A stretch of DNA of 64,000 nucleotides, taken from assembly GCA_963210315.1 (NCBI GenBank), contig OY723247.1, positions 620,001 through 684,000 on the forward strand. Direction: 5' to 3'. Every line of letters starts with the position of its first letter. Position 1 is the first letter of the stretch. Under the pieces are notes generated by a model. It did no database searches. It saw only the letters and a program-made list of their open reading frames with translations, and was not told the DNA's origin. Shown piece by piece: positions 21,291 to 31,303 of the stretch. The stretch is from Rhynchopus euleeides (Eukaryota; Euglenozoa; Diplonemea; Diplonemida; Diplonemidae). The position numbers and the translations under genes were made by a program.

Positions 21291-22086
21291 AATTGCGTAG
21301 TTCCTGCGTACTTCGTGCGTAGCCCGAGCGTACTTTGGGTAGTTCGTGCGTATATTGTGCGAAGCGTCTTTGACAGCACCAGTAACGGACTTTTGGAACG
21401 TAACTATTTTAGAACGGACCGGGAAAAAATGGGCACGTCGCTACTTCGCGCTACTTCGTCGCTCGTAACGAGTAAAAATATCAGGTGGTTTATACACCGC
21501 CAATGTGAGGTGTGCGGGTGTATTCCTGAAGGATTCACTTCTGCGTCCACACTGAGTGATTTTGGAGTGATTTTCACTCCAAATTTCACTCCAGGAACAT
21601 TGGATGCTGCAAGGTTGCAGGGGTTTCTGCAGTATTTGCCTTGAAAAAGCCAAAAAAACATGATTTTTTCACGAAACTCGACATGTCCGTGCGTTATTAT
21701 CCAAAAAATGGTCCCAGGGGGGTATTCTGGAGCCATCTCCACCAAAAACTACACCATCCGCCCGCAAAATTGTCCGAATAACGCAAGTTTTCATGAAAAT
21801 AACGGAAAAATAACGCGTTATTTTAGGAGAAAACGTTTTCCAATTTTTTGACATCACGGAGTGGCCCCCTGGAGTGATATTTTACCCAAGAAAATTCTTT
21901 TAGGGGGGGTAGGGACCCGAGTTTCGGGTCAGATTCACCGGGAAATGCTGCCTTTTTTGGGGTCAAAAAATAACGCAAAAATAACGTTATTACCGTTACT
22001 GGTAACGGAATAACGCCCAATGTATGTGTATAATACATGTATTATACTTGTAGTTATACATGTAAAATTTACAAGATCCCACCGTG

Positions 22087-22865
22087 GAAAAGTAACCGGG
22101 GGGGGGGGGGGGCACCCAGTGACTAGGGTAGTGTTGTGAACCCCACCAGAGGACACCTGTCCCGGTCAGACCCGGACAGGCTGAATCACCAGGGCCCCGT
22201 CTGGGTTCTTTGAACCCAGACACCCCGCAACCTGCCGTGGTATGAAGCATTCGTAAAATATACACACCACCACCCCTGAAACGAACAAATGATGCACTTC
22301 TGAACGACGGAGTTTTCCCGCAGGTCCACCGTAGCCCTGACGCAGTTCTTTTTTTGGTGGGTCCTCTCTTGAGAGAGGACCCTTTTTTGCAATTCTCACG
22401 TTAGCACCAATACGATGTTCACAGATAGTCCGTTGTTTGTTCCAGGGGCACCAGTGCCCACACGGGTGAGTTGTTCTCCTGATGGCAAAGGGGGCGGAGG
22501 CGGGAGAGTGCAGGGTTGCGCCTGAAGACGCATTTTGGCAAAGCACAGCAGCAAGTGGTATACCACCGACTGTCTGACTTTTGCCTGATATAAGAAATGA
22601 AAGGATTGGTATTGCCCTCTGCATACGGGGGAGACCGAGGGGGGGGAGGGGGGAACACCAAAGATAATCCTGGGATCCAGGATGTTGTTTGGTGTCGGTC
22701 TAAGCTCCCCTTTCCCAACCTTCCAAGATTGCTCCTCGACGAGCGTCAGAAACGTGATACATCACGATCGCACAAGCACTATTTCATTGTGACGTCAGAG
22801 CTTTCTGAGACGAGTTTATTACATGTTTGGACTACCACCGAAATAACAGAATAAAATTCTGCGAC
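22087..22865. other. Intergenic region, no gene seen
   Basis: A G run lies at 22098-22112, with a short perfect hairpin (GGGTCCTCTC / GAGAGGACCC, about 22360-22382) after it. No open frame resembles a protein. Confidence 0.4.
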
Positions 22866-23120
22866 CCTGGGCGGTTTAGTGGAGGCGAGGTGGGGGTCAT
22901 GGCATGACCTAATCCACCTCGCCGAGGCGAGGGTGGTCAAAGGTGGGCGAATGTGGGCGAAGGTGCCCGAGTGCGGAAGAGGGTGGGCGAATGTGGACGA
23001 AGGTGCCCGGAGGCGAGGGTGGTCGAATGTGGGCGAATGTGGGCGAAGGTGCCCGAGTGCGGAAGAGGGTGGGCGAATGTGGGCGGTTTAGTGGTGGCGA
23101 GGTGGATTAGGTCACGGCAG
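22866..23120. mobile_element. Small TIR element with GGGCGAA minisatellite
   Basis: TGACCTAATCCACCTCGCC at about 22906 and its reverse complement at about 23095-23113 bracket a run of 7- to 18-base repeats built on GGTGGGCGAATGTGGGCG and AAGGTGCCCGAGTGCGG. GGGCGGTTTAGTGG occurs on both sides. The design matches the larger element at 38.21-38.89 kb (TGACCTAAAAC ends, same minisatellite words), so they are probably related non-autonomous elements. Confidence 0.65.
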
Positions 23121-24552
23121 GCCAACTCTCTGATTTTTTTCCCGGTATGAAACTCAGTAGTGCCCATTTTAACGCCTGCTTCACCACAAAATCCCTTATC
23201 GGGCAACTTGGGGGGGGCAAGCGCCGCCTGGGCACAATGAAATACATGGACAAGAAAAAAATCACGAGGCGCAGGCCCGCACGTCTTGTGCTCCCCAAAG
23301 AAAAAACTATCCAAAATACAACACAGGTGACCCCGCAGTGGCTTACGACAGGGGTGGGCAAAGCTTGCTGCCAGTCATTCTCACACTTCGGGTAATTTTT
23401 GCATGTGATTTGCTGATTCCACGCACCCTCGCCCTGTGTGGAGGCGAGGGCGCTGGAACACGGTGAGTAGAGTCCCGGCAAGCTACATCCCACACCGAGT
23501 GCGCCAAAGAAATGAAAGAGGAGGGGTTTGCTTTCTTGGGTGGGAACAGAGAGAAAGGCTCCTGGACATGCGGGGCGGGACGTTTGGCACGCCAAGGGGG
23601 GGACAAACGACACCGGCACATCTAGCGCACCCCGCCCTCTTATCCGTATTATCCCTGTAGACATGCCAGTAGGCCTGCCAGTAATCCATCGCACCATCAC
23701 AGAAGGGTGGAGAACAGGGAAGCCCGGGTTTGCTCACACGGAAGCGAAGAGTTTCCATAACCCAACTCTAGAGTCGGCTCTGTGTTTGGTGTGTTTCAAA
23801 CACAGCGGAGGGGCGCAAAACGCAAAAGCGGACACCGGGCTTCTTTTTTTCTTGTTCTTTTTCTTGTTCTTTTCATTTCACAGAATAAGCGGAGGCGTTC
23901 ATTATGGCAAAAAAGAAAAAAAAACAACACCGTCTCCCACGCGTGTACAGCCCGTAGGTCCGACAGAACCCCGGCATTGATCACATGGGAGATGATGCAC
24001 AGATAAGCAGGTCAGAAAACAATCCAGCTTGGTCACCGCAACCTAACCTGCCCGGAGTATGGCTTGCTTCTGCTGGAGCGTGCCAACGACAGGTGTGTCG
24101 GCGCGGGTTCGCTGGGATGGGGTGTGGTGAGGCGGAGTGGAATGGGTGGGTCGGGTTGGGGTATATTTTGTGGTGTCGACAATAACAAACAAGCTTGATG
24201 AGCAGGGGTATTCCTAACTTTCCAGGGTCGGGGGAAAACTGGGTCGATGGGGGAAAAGGGGGGTGATAGGTAAGAAAATCTGTTTGCTTTTTTGAAAAAA
24301 AAAGGGGGGGAGCGCTCCATTTCAAAAAAATTACGAGAAATCAGCTATGCATGGCAGGGGCGCTGCTTCCCTGAGGGTCAATCAAACCCGCATACCGGGT
24401 TGTCTTTTTTGTGTGTGGTCTCCCTCCCAGTTTCGACCCCGTTCGGGGAAAAGGGGGGGGGGGGGGCTGGGCAAAGACTGTCAAAAAGGCAGGGTTGCTC
24501 CGTATTCCGTGAAAAATAGCCAAAATCCCGGAAATGTATTCCTGCTTTTTTT
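23121..24552. other. Intergenic region, no gene seen
   Basis: A minus-strand frame of almost 200 codons (23700-23107) overlaps the small TIR element and has no recognisable domain, so I treat it as chance. G-rich and A-rich runs occur near 24240-24310 and 24445-24470. Confidence 0.4.
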
Positions 24553-25440
24553 CGGAGTTTGGCGGAGTTGGGCGGAGTTTGGCGGTGTTGGGCGGAGTTT
24601 GGTGGAGTTGGGCGGAGTTGGGCGGTGGGAGACCCTTTAAATTGGAGTATCCCTATGGGGGGATAGCTTTCTGGTCCAAGGAAACCTGGTGCGGAAGGAG
24701 CTCCCTACCCCTTGAGTCACCCACCAGCACACATTGTCAGCGAGGATGACGAGCATGGCGTTGGAAGCCTGCATAAACATCGCTCTCCTTCAACCCGACT
24801 TCACATGTCCTGAGTAGGCACTGCCTGCCGTCAGCTCCGGGCATCACCTCACCCCTCACCCCCAGTGCTGCTCAACCACGTGTCCATCAGGAGCCACGTC
24901 GCTGCGTGGTGCACTCCAGAGGGATGCCTCTGCACCACCTCATGCCGACACACCAAACGTCCTCCCTTCGAGGCGAGGGCACCGGGAGGGGAAGCCCGGG
25001 TCGGCGCCCCCCCCCCCCAAGGCCTGAGGTCCTGCCTGATAATTGACGGTCCCGGGTTCAAAACCCGCTCAGGTGCTGCGTGTCGTCGACACCGTGACTG
25101 CGGCAGTCGACATCCCAGACGGGTCGCCCCTCCTCGGTGCAAAGTACACCCGGGTGAGGGTCCCCTCGGGGGAACGCCGTCGGGAGATGTGCTGGAGCCA
25201 CCGCGCTCGATTCTGGGCTGTCCGCCATGTGCTGTCATGGAGCCTGCGTATTCGGGCGTGAAAACCGTAGGTGGTGGTTCGATTCCCAGAACTTGGGTAG
25301 GATATCCTATGGGATAACCTCCACGGGATGTTGCTTCTCGCGTTGGATATCCTACACCAAGGTGGAACCCTGCAGAAGACACGAGAGTAACAGAGAGGGA
25401 CATCCCACGGATATCCCGCTCTGTTACCTCTCCGTTTTGG
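24553..25440 (+). repeat. 0.88-kb dispersed element, copy 1 (inverted partner at 41089-41972)
   Basis: One end is a tandem run of GGCGGAGTTGGGCGGAG heptad-like units (24553-24630). The body then matches the reverse complement of 41089-41972 over its full length, including AGCTTTCTGGTCCAAGG, GTCCCGGGTTCAAAACCC and GGTTCGATTCCCAG. Two internal motifs resemble the T-arm/B-box of tRNA genes (GGGTTCAAAACCC at about 25056; GGTTCGATTCC at about 25275). A reverse-complement frame encodes WRTAQNRARWLQHISRR, reminiscent of the C-terminal motif of some LINE proteins. It could be a SINE- or LINE-derived element. Confidence 0.8.
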
Positions 25441-25828
25441 GCCAAATCAGGTGGATTACCGGGAATAAAATAAATTTCCCCGGAGACTGTATTCCGTATT
25501 CCATGTTAGGAGCAAGCCTGCAAAAAGGGGGGCAAATTTTTTTTCGCGCGCTTCGCGCACAAAACGTGCACACTCAGCTAGCAGCTCCATGCTGGCCCGT
25601 GTTTTCTTCGCGCCCATTGCTTCTGGAACCCCCTTGGGGTGCAGGACCTCCCCCATGATTGACGGGGTGGGCAGCATGGCGGATGATGACGTAGCATCGT
25701 CCCACAGGGCTTGCACGTTCTGGGACACCCCCTGAAACAGCTGCGTGATGAACACATGAACATCACGCACAGTGTGCGTCATGTTCAATAGGCTACCTTT
25801 CAAACGGGGGGTGCCTGTCCCTGCTGTA

Positions 25829-26046
25829 CACAGGGGGGTCTGGGGTGCTCCTCCCCCAGCCGCCGGAGGCCACGGTAGCAAACATTTATTCCTGACGAGT
25901 GCAGATTCGGTGTGAATTGGGCTGCATCTCTGAGTGTCTAGACCCTACCCGAGGTGACGATAAATTGTCGCGCAAGGACACGCCACAGGGGGGTCTGGGG
26001 TGCTCCGCCCTCCAGCCGCCGGAGGCCACGGTAGTGAACATCTGTT
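25829..26046 (+). repeat. Paired hairpin repeat element, copy 4 (I/J), degenerate
   Basis: Hairpins lie at about 25829-25886 and 25984-26042, both with GGGGTGCTCC in place of the usual GGGGCGGAGCC. The spacer keeps GTGCAGATTCGGTGTG and ACGCCACAGG but has diverged in the middle. This is the oldest-looking pair. Confidence 0.75.
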
Positions 26047-27156
26047 CACAGATTGACATGATCCATGTCATGCCAAACCCTGACAAAAGTCGGCGGGTCG
26101 GTGGGTTGATGGGTCGATGGAAAAAGTGGGGGGGGGGGGGGGGACCGGTTTTTGGTGGGTCGATGGGTCGATAGTTAGGAATTGCCCTGCTTGATGAGGA
26201 TGATGGGGCGGGGGGGCGGGGGGGTGGGGTATTTTGAGATCTGCACATGGGGTGTGAGATGGGGGAAGGACCAACGGGACGCAGAAAAAAAATCGCATTA
26301 TCAGAAAAAGGAATGGCAGCGGGGGGGATTCTTTTTGCTGCATGCCGTCGGTGCAACAGAAAAAAATGGTGGTGGGCGGGAATCTCATGCCGTATCGATT
26401 GAAAGAGGCGTGGGTGGTGGGAAGGAAGGTAGAGAAAATCCTTTCACTTGCGAAGCACCTTTTGATATTTGCCACGCGCTGTGTGTGAGAGGAGATGGTT
26501 TCGCAAGTGATACGTGAAATCGCACATTGGACTGGTCACTACGTTTTTTTTTCCCGCTGTGGGTTTCTGATGAGATAATCACCCTCGTATCCATCCAACA
26601 CAAACCGAAAAATACAACATGAAATGGGCCTGATGACGATCGCAGCGGTTCTTCCTTGCAGCAGGCAGGGCAAATCACCGGAACGACGGCAGGGAGGTGG
26701 CTGGTTGGTTTGGGATATTCGTTGGGGAGCGGGGTCGGACGGTAAGGCTGGGTTCACCCGCCGGTGAAGAGCCGGCAGGTGGGTGAAAGAGAGCAGAAAC
26801 AAAAAAGAAAGGCTCCCCGAGAGAACAACTGGATTAACTGTTTTGAGATCCCGGGGGCCTTCGCTCTGTGCCACTAGCGTGTCAAACTGTCACTTTACAA
26901 CTAGCCTTGTGAGGGCAATCTTCTGCACTTCTGAGCGACGGCCCCGCCTGAAGAGAACGAACCATGCTGTTGTTTTGTGGCCCCGATGCCCACAGCCCCC
27001 TTGGCTGTGTGTGAGAGGACCACCATGGCAGCGACCTCCACAAAACCCATATTCTCTCCCACCCCGATGGTGCCCTGAAGGGGCCGATTTACGTATTCTT
27101 ACGTAGTTGGTCTATGGTTTTCAGGGGCACCATCCGAGATTATGCTTCTTCTTCCA
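26047..27156. other. Intergenic region, no gene seen
   Basis: G runs are found at 26126-26142 and 26205-26230. A frame through 26070-26520 on either strand is an artefact of low complexity. The last 60 bases are the 3' flank of the acyltransferase. Confidence 0.4.
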
Positions 27157-28734
27157 TCACGCCTTCATAATCTGGCGGAGGATGAGTGAGTCGGAGGCCA
27201 GGCCGAGGGGGTCCGAGGTGAAGGGGCACTTGTCGAGGTACACGGCCAGCTTCCCATCCACCGCCCCAAACACAACCGCGGCGTGCGAGAAGTGGATGCC
27301 GCCCATCAGCGGCAGGGGCATGTGGAACGCCTCCGCATGCGACTCCGAAGCAAACCCCTTGTGGAACCCCGCCCAATTGGTGCTGAAGATAGGCGCCTCT
27401 GCCAGCTTCTCCCTCACCGACATGGCACGCAGGGGGTGCGGGTTGCCGCCCTCCAGGATCCGCCGCACGTCCGACGGGGACTGGTTGAACCCACAGGCAG
27501 CACCCTCCGCACCGCACCCACCCACCTCGGGGTCGACCAGCATCACGGAGAAGTAGTTCCCCGCCTTCCTCCTCGGCACCTCAGGATGCCTCTCACGCAG
27601 GTTGACAACCATCGCCTTGTGGTGCGGCTCGGGGAACTTGCTCCACCACCAGCTGGTGATGACGTCGTTCGTCGAAACGAACCCGCCCTTCCCACTCGAT
27701 GCCTCGGCCTTCCTCCGCTTCACCTCCTCCAGGTCCACGAGGTAGAGGCCATGCCCCTTAGGGCCCTCCCCACCGCGGACCCACGCCAGGGCGTTCATCA
27801 GGAAGCAGGCGATAATACGCAGTACCACACCCAGCTGGTTCCCCTGGTGGCACCCTTCGGGCATCCAACGCTTGTAGACCTCGTCGTTTTCCAGCAGAAC
27901 CCGGGTTGGGTCGAGAGGTTCGATGGGCTCGCTCCCCGAAACCATGTTGTTCAGTGCGTAGTACGTCGCCCCGTCCGACACGCCGTGGTTTGCGGATGTG
28001 ACGACAAAACAGTCACCCCCGGACTCCGGAATCTCAGCCAGCGCCACATGGAAGAGGGGCGCTGTGGAAAACCCCGCACGTGCCGGGGGGGAGAAATCCT
28101 TCGCCAGCTTCGACGAGATACCCTCGTAGCTCGGGAGGGGGGCACAGCCCCCCTGGGTAGAACCCCCTCCCCCGACCGCCGCAGCGGCGTGCTGCAGCTG
28201 AGCGCCGATGGTGGCCACCGCCTCTGCCTTCGCGTCGGAGTCCCCGCAGCTGACAAACCTGAAGTGGTCCTGCAGGATGGCAGAGGTCTCGCGTGCACCC
28301 TCCCTCCAGGTGAGGTGGGAGGAGCCGTCCATCGTCCGGATCTCCCCCGCAACCCATGGGTTGAGCTTGACGACCTCAGCGAGGCGGGCCTCCAAGCTGC
28401 TGCGGAGTGCAGCGGTTTCACCCGAGGGACCTGCCTTGAGGAGAGTCACGGTTTGGACATGCATGTTCTGAAGTGCCTTCAGCTCATGCTCGTGGTGGTT
28501 AAGCTTCTCGCTGCGGTCGAACTGCTCCGGGAAAGCTGGCCCCTGCGAGGGGCTGAAAGCAGAGATGATCAGCCAGATACCCACCACACCCACAAAGACC
28601 CACCACATGATGTCGAGGAGCTGTCCCGAGGACAGCGGAGGCGCCGCCATTGCAACCGGCTCATAGATGGGCATGATCAGGGTGGCCCATTTGATCGCGA
28701 GTGCATCCGCACCTCCGAGCAGCTCGCTGGGCAT
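27157..28734 (-). CDS. Membrane-anchored HxxxD-motif acyltransferase (BAHD/condensation superfamily)
   Basis: This is 525 residues from ATG 28734 to TGA 27157. The frame stays open upstream to 29223, but that part is His/Pro-rich and looks untranslated. A hydrophobic segment at about 40-60 (LDIMWWVFVGVVGIWLIISA) predicts one N-terminal membrane anchor. The catalytic motif HGVSD (H250-D254) lies in SANHGVSDGATYY. FVSTNDVITSWWW (352-364) is the typical second signature of CoA-dependent acyltransferases of the BAHD/chloramphenicol-acetyltransferase fold. NWAGF (453-457) sits where plant BAHD enzymes have DFGWG. The family transfers an acyl group from acyl-CoA to an alcohol or amine; the substrate cannot be read from the sequence. 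No intron is needed. It might equally be related to wax-ester or trichothecene-type acyltransferases. Confidence 0.75.
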   Translation of the reverse strand: MPSELLGGADALAIKWATLIMPIYEPVAMAAPPLSSGQLLDIMWWVFVGVVGIWLIISAFSPSQGPAFPEQFDRSEKLNHHEHELKALQNMHVQTVTLLKAGPSGETAALRSSLEARLAEVVKLNPWVAGEIRTMDGSSHLTWREGARETSAILQDHFRFVSCGDSDAKAEAVATIGAQLQHAAAAVGGGGSTQGGCAPLPSYEGISSKLAKDFSPPARAGFSTAPLFHVALAEIPESGGDCFVVTSANHGVSDGATYYALNNMVSGSEPIEPLDPTRVLLENDEVYKRWMPEGCHQGNQLGVVLRIIACFLMNALAWVRGGEGPKGHGLYLVDLEEVKRRKAEASSGKGGFVSTNDVITSWWWSKFPEPHHKAMVVNLRERHPEVPRRKAGNYFSVMLVDPEVGGCGAEGAACGFNQSPSDVRRILEGGNPHPLRAMSVREKLAEAPIFSTNWAGFHKGFASESHAEAFHMPLPLMGGIHFSHAAVVFGAVDGKLAVYLDKCPFTSDPLGLASDSLILRQIMKA

Positions 28735-29319
28735 TGGGAGGATGTGGGGGATGAAGGGGTGCAGGGGGTGGGGGTGTAACGGATGCGGAGAAAAATGATA
28801 CAAAAATAGGGTATCGAGAACCAACAACGGGGGGGGTGTGGGGTGGGGTGGGGTGGTGGGGGGGGGGGGGGGATTTGGTCGGCAAAACAGCAACCTGTTG
28901 TGGGGGGGAGGTGTTGTGGTGGTGGTGGCGGCGTGGGGGTGTGGGATGTGATGCCAGGCAACAAGAGGGTGCGGTGCCCAGGGTGGGGCGAGCTCGTTCC
29001 TGCTGCAACAGCGTGGCCTACAGGCCTGAAGGCTTCTATGGGGCTCAGGTCCGAGGGAACGGGGGTGTGTCGAGGGGGTGTGTTCCCCAAGGCTAGGGAG
29101 GGAAGCCTCGCATTGCAGCCGAGAAGGGGCAGAGGAGGGCAGATAGGGTGTCTGTCTGCAGGGCAAGGCCTGCAAACGGCAGGCTTGGCGGCAGTCGAGC
29201 CAAATAGCTCGTCGTGCGATCATAGCAGAGCAGCAACAACCGCTCTGCCGTTGGGCAGGTCTCTACAGGGGCAAGCGATGGCAGAGAGTTTGCAAGTCGC
29301 ACAGCCAGGCAGTTATGCC
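28735..29319. other. Acyltransferase 5' flank, poly-G run
   Basis: This contains GT-rich sequence, a run of about 20 G at 28858-28874 and a pair of short CAGGCC/GGCCTG palindromes. No gene is seen. A further exon of the gene at 29320-29607 could be hidden here, but I could not identify one. Confidence 0.35.
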
Positions 29320-29607
29320 TTACCTGTGTCTTCTCGCAGATCTGGGCGCGTTGTCGTTGCAGCTGGCCCGACCCATAGCGGTTTCGCACTTCTTCCCTGA
29401 CACGTCGTTGTTGTCCAGGAAGGCGGCGATCCGGTCCTGGACAATAACAGCGCTGTCCTGCGTGATGAACAGATCCGCACCAGGCAGGTCGTGCAGGATG
29501 ACGCGGTCGCACCCGCCAGCCCGAGTTTCACAGACGTCGCGGTCGACTTTCTTAATAAACTCCTTGATGGCTTCGTCTTCGCTGTGAAGTGTGAATTGTC
29601 CAGCCAT
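29320..29607 (-). CDS. Probable TFIIH subunit TFB5/TTDA-like small protein
   Basis: A 95-residue frame starts at ATG 29607. After a short N-terminus it reads SEDEAIKEFIKKVDRD, a Gly/Cys insertion, RVILHDLPGADLFIT, then VIVQDRIAAFLDNNDV. The spacing and pattern agree with the TFB5/GTF2H5 family (acidic pair before an amphipathic helix, a two-strand core ending in F-V/I, then a helix ending LxxNxF/V), whose members are about 70 residues and stabilise the XPB-p52 module of TFIIH in transcription and nucleotide-excision repair. The frame ends at TAA, but that TAA is also part of a strong CACAG|GTAAGG donor, so the tail after residue 70 could instead be spliced to an unseen exon. The assignment is from pattern only. 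Confidence 0.55.
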   Translation of the reverse strand: MAGQFTLHSEDEAIKEFIKKVDRDVCETRAGGCDRVILHDLPGADLFITQDSAVIVQDRIAAFLDNNDVSGKKCETAMGRASCNDNAPRSARRHR

Positions 29608-30481
29608 GTCATCCGACAACTTTAAAAAAATCACGAAAAGAAATGCCTTGCCGGATATTGTTTTCGCACCACAGATATACCGTCTGCCGTGGCGGCGGCA
29701 TCTCTCTGGCATGCTTCTGGAAACTCCCCTGAAGAAAAACCATACCATTTGACAAACAGGCCGGGTGTGCGGGTAATCGTGTCCATTGTTCCGGCAATAA
29801 TACAAAACCACCCCCACCCACCTGGAACAAGAGTGGCAGCACCCTCTGGCAACTGACCGCAATGTGAGTGTGACGGGAGAGCACACACACACGTTCATCA
29901 TTTTATATTAGTGTAGACACACACTGAGCACTTGCTCTTGATGCGATCTCCACACACGTTCATCTTTTTAGTTTAGTGTAGGACGCACCGAGCGAGCTCT
30001 AGTGCTGCCTCCACTCCCACAGACACATGAATTTAGCTCCTGCAGAGCACACCCATCACCCTGCTGCTTTCCTCCTCCACCAACCACTGGGAAGGTAACA
30101 TGAGTGCGTCGAAAACCATGCGGGGCGGGTTGGGCTGGGTGGGCTGGGCCGGGGGGGGGGGGGGGGTCGCACCTCCCTGAGTCGCTGTCCTGTGCCGTAC
30201 CTCGCCTGGCCGAACCACGGAGAGCCTCGTCTGCTGCCTTCGTTACGGCAGGGAGCCGGGTTGAAGCTGCTCTCCCGCACTCCCCACCCCGTTACCGCTG
30301 CGTGTCAATAAAATACAAGGGTGTGTGGGGGGAGGGCAGCTGTGCGGCAGAGGGGGGGAGGGGAGGGGCACGTATCTCACAGTTTTGCGTGTCAATAGAA
30401 GAGGGGGGGCGGGTATGCCCCGTGGCGGGTAGCGGAGGGGAGAGGGGGGGGGGACAAGAAAAAACATGGCGGGCCAAAATT
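29608..30481. other. Intergenic region with a repeat also found in E4-E2 intron 3
   Basis: Bases about 29966-30015 repeat the block TTTTTAGTTTAGTGTAGG plus GACGCACCGAGCGAGCTC known from 8402-8455. A diverged version lies at 29904-29955. A G run is present at 30149-30166. No gene is seen. Confidence 0.5.
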
Positions 30482-30680
30482 GTACTCCTTTCGCTTTATT
30501 ATAGACACCCTGTCCAGCAACTGTGGGGGAACAGTTCCGGAATACTTTTTGTTGTGCTGTCTCAAGGCTGTGGTGAGGCCCTGTGAAGTGGCATGAAGGT
30601 GCTAATCCAAAAGCTTCAGTCGTACGATTTCCTTCGTGACTTCGCGACCTCGCTACGCTTCGTCGCTCGTAACTAGTGAA
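30482..30680. repeat. 0.2-kb direct repeat, copy 1
   Basis: The block from GTACTCCTTTCGCTTTATT through CCAGCAACTGTGGG, GGCATGAAGGTG and AAGCTTCAGTCGTACGA to CTTCGTCGCTCGTAACTAG recurs at about 31304-31515 in the same orientation with few changes. Its end word (TTCGTCGCTCGTAAC) is also found at about 21457. It may be the end of a transposon family, or an LTR-like pair. Confidence 0.8.
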
Positions 30681-31303
30681 AAAAACCAAGGTAAAGGTGA
30701 GGAGGGGGCGCGGGGGAGGAAGGGCCTTGGAAGGACCTTCCCAACCCCCCCCACCACCACCCCCCTCCCCCCTTGTCTCCGTGTGGCAATATCCGGTGTC
30801 GCACAGCAAAAGCAGAACAGTTTTGACACACAAACATTGTCACCTTGTTTTTCCCCCCCCCAGAAGGCTCGCCTGCCTCTGTTTGTTTTTTTCCCTCTTT
30901 CCTCTAAGAGCTACGCCCAACGATTTACTGCCGCCTGAAGGCAACCCTACTGGCCTGAGGAGAAGCCTTTTTCGTGCAGCGCCACCCCCTCACCCAAACC
31001 CCACGCACCCCACCCCTCCCCCCACAGCAGCAGGGTGTCCGGACAGGCCTGGACAAACCGCGGATATGCCCTAACACACAGCACGTAGACACCCACCACC
31101 GTAAAAACAGGTCAGAGTGCCAGAAGGCATGGCGGGAAAGATGGCACTGCAGTAACCATACCACACATGTCAGCTATGTGGGTTTTTCAAACAATTTGCA
31201 GGCCGCATCGAGAGGCCGCGGGGTTTGATGATATGAAGGGGAAATGGGGATATATTGTGCTGGGTTGGAAAAACGTTTTCTTTTTATAACCTGCAGCAAA
31301 ACC

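Larger units (their letters stand above)
18425..22086. mobile_element. 3.66-kb DNA element with CACGGTGGG terminal inverted repeats
   Basis: The left end (from 18425) reads CACGGTGGGATCTTGTAA, then a TACATGTA-rich stretch, then GGGCGTTATTGCG and CAGTAACGGTAATACCG. The right end (to 22086) is the reverse complement in the same order: CGTTACTGG, AACGCCCAATG, ATACATGTATTATAC, CTTGTAG and finally CAAGATCCCACCGTG. Both the outer ends and the subterminal GTAACGGTAATAACG repeats therefore match. The left arm has been expanded by tandem and inverted TACATGTATAATAC repeats. No transposase was recognised inside, so it is probably non-autonomous. No clear target-site duplication is visible. Confidence 0.75.

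Noticed and set aside
23107-23700. 197-codon minus-strand frame with hydrophobic stretches
   Set aside because: It runs into the small TIR element, lacks a recognisable domain, and has the composition of translated spacer.
25040-25090. tRNA gene suggested by GGGTTCAAAACCC and the CCTGAG/CTCAGG pairing
   Set aside because: The enclosed piece is only about 50 bases, with no D-arm or anticodon arm. It is part of a dispersed repeat, so at best a tRNA relic.
28735-29223. N-terminal extension of the acyltransferase by about 160 residues
   Set aside because: His/Pro/Thr-rich translation of a poly-G region with no domain. The ATG at 28734 directly precedes the membrane anchor.
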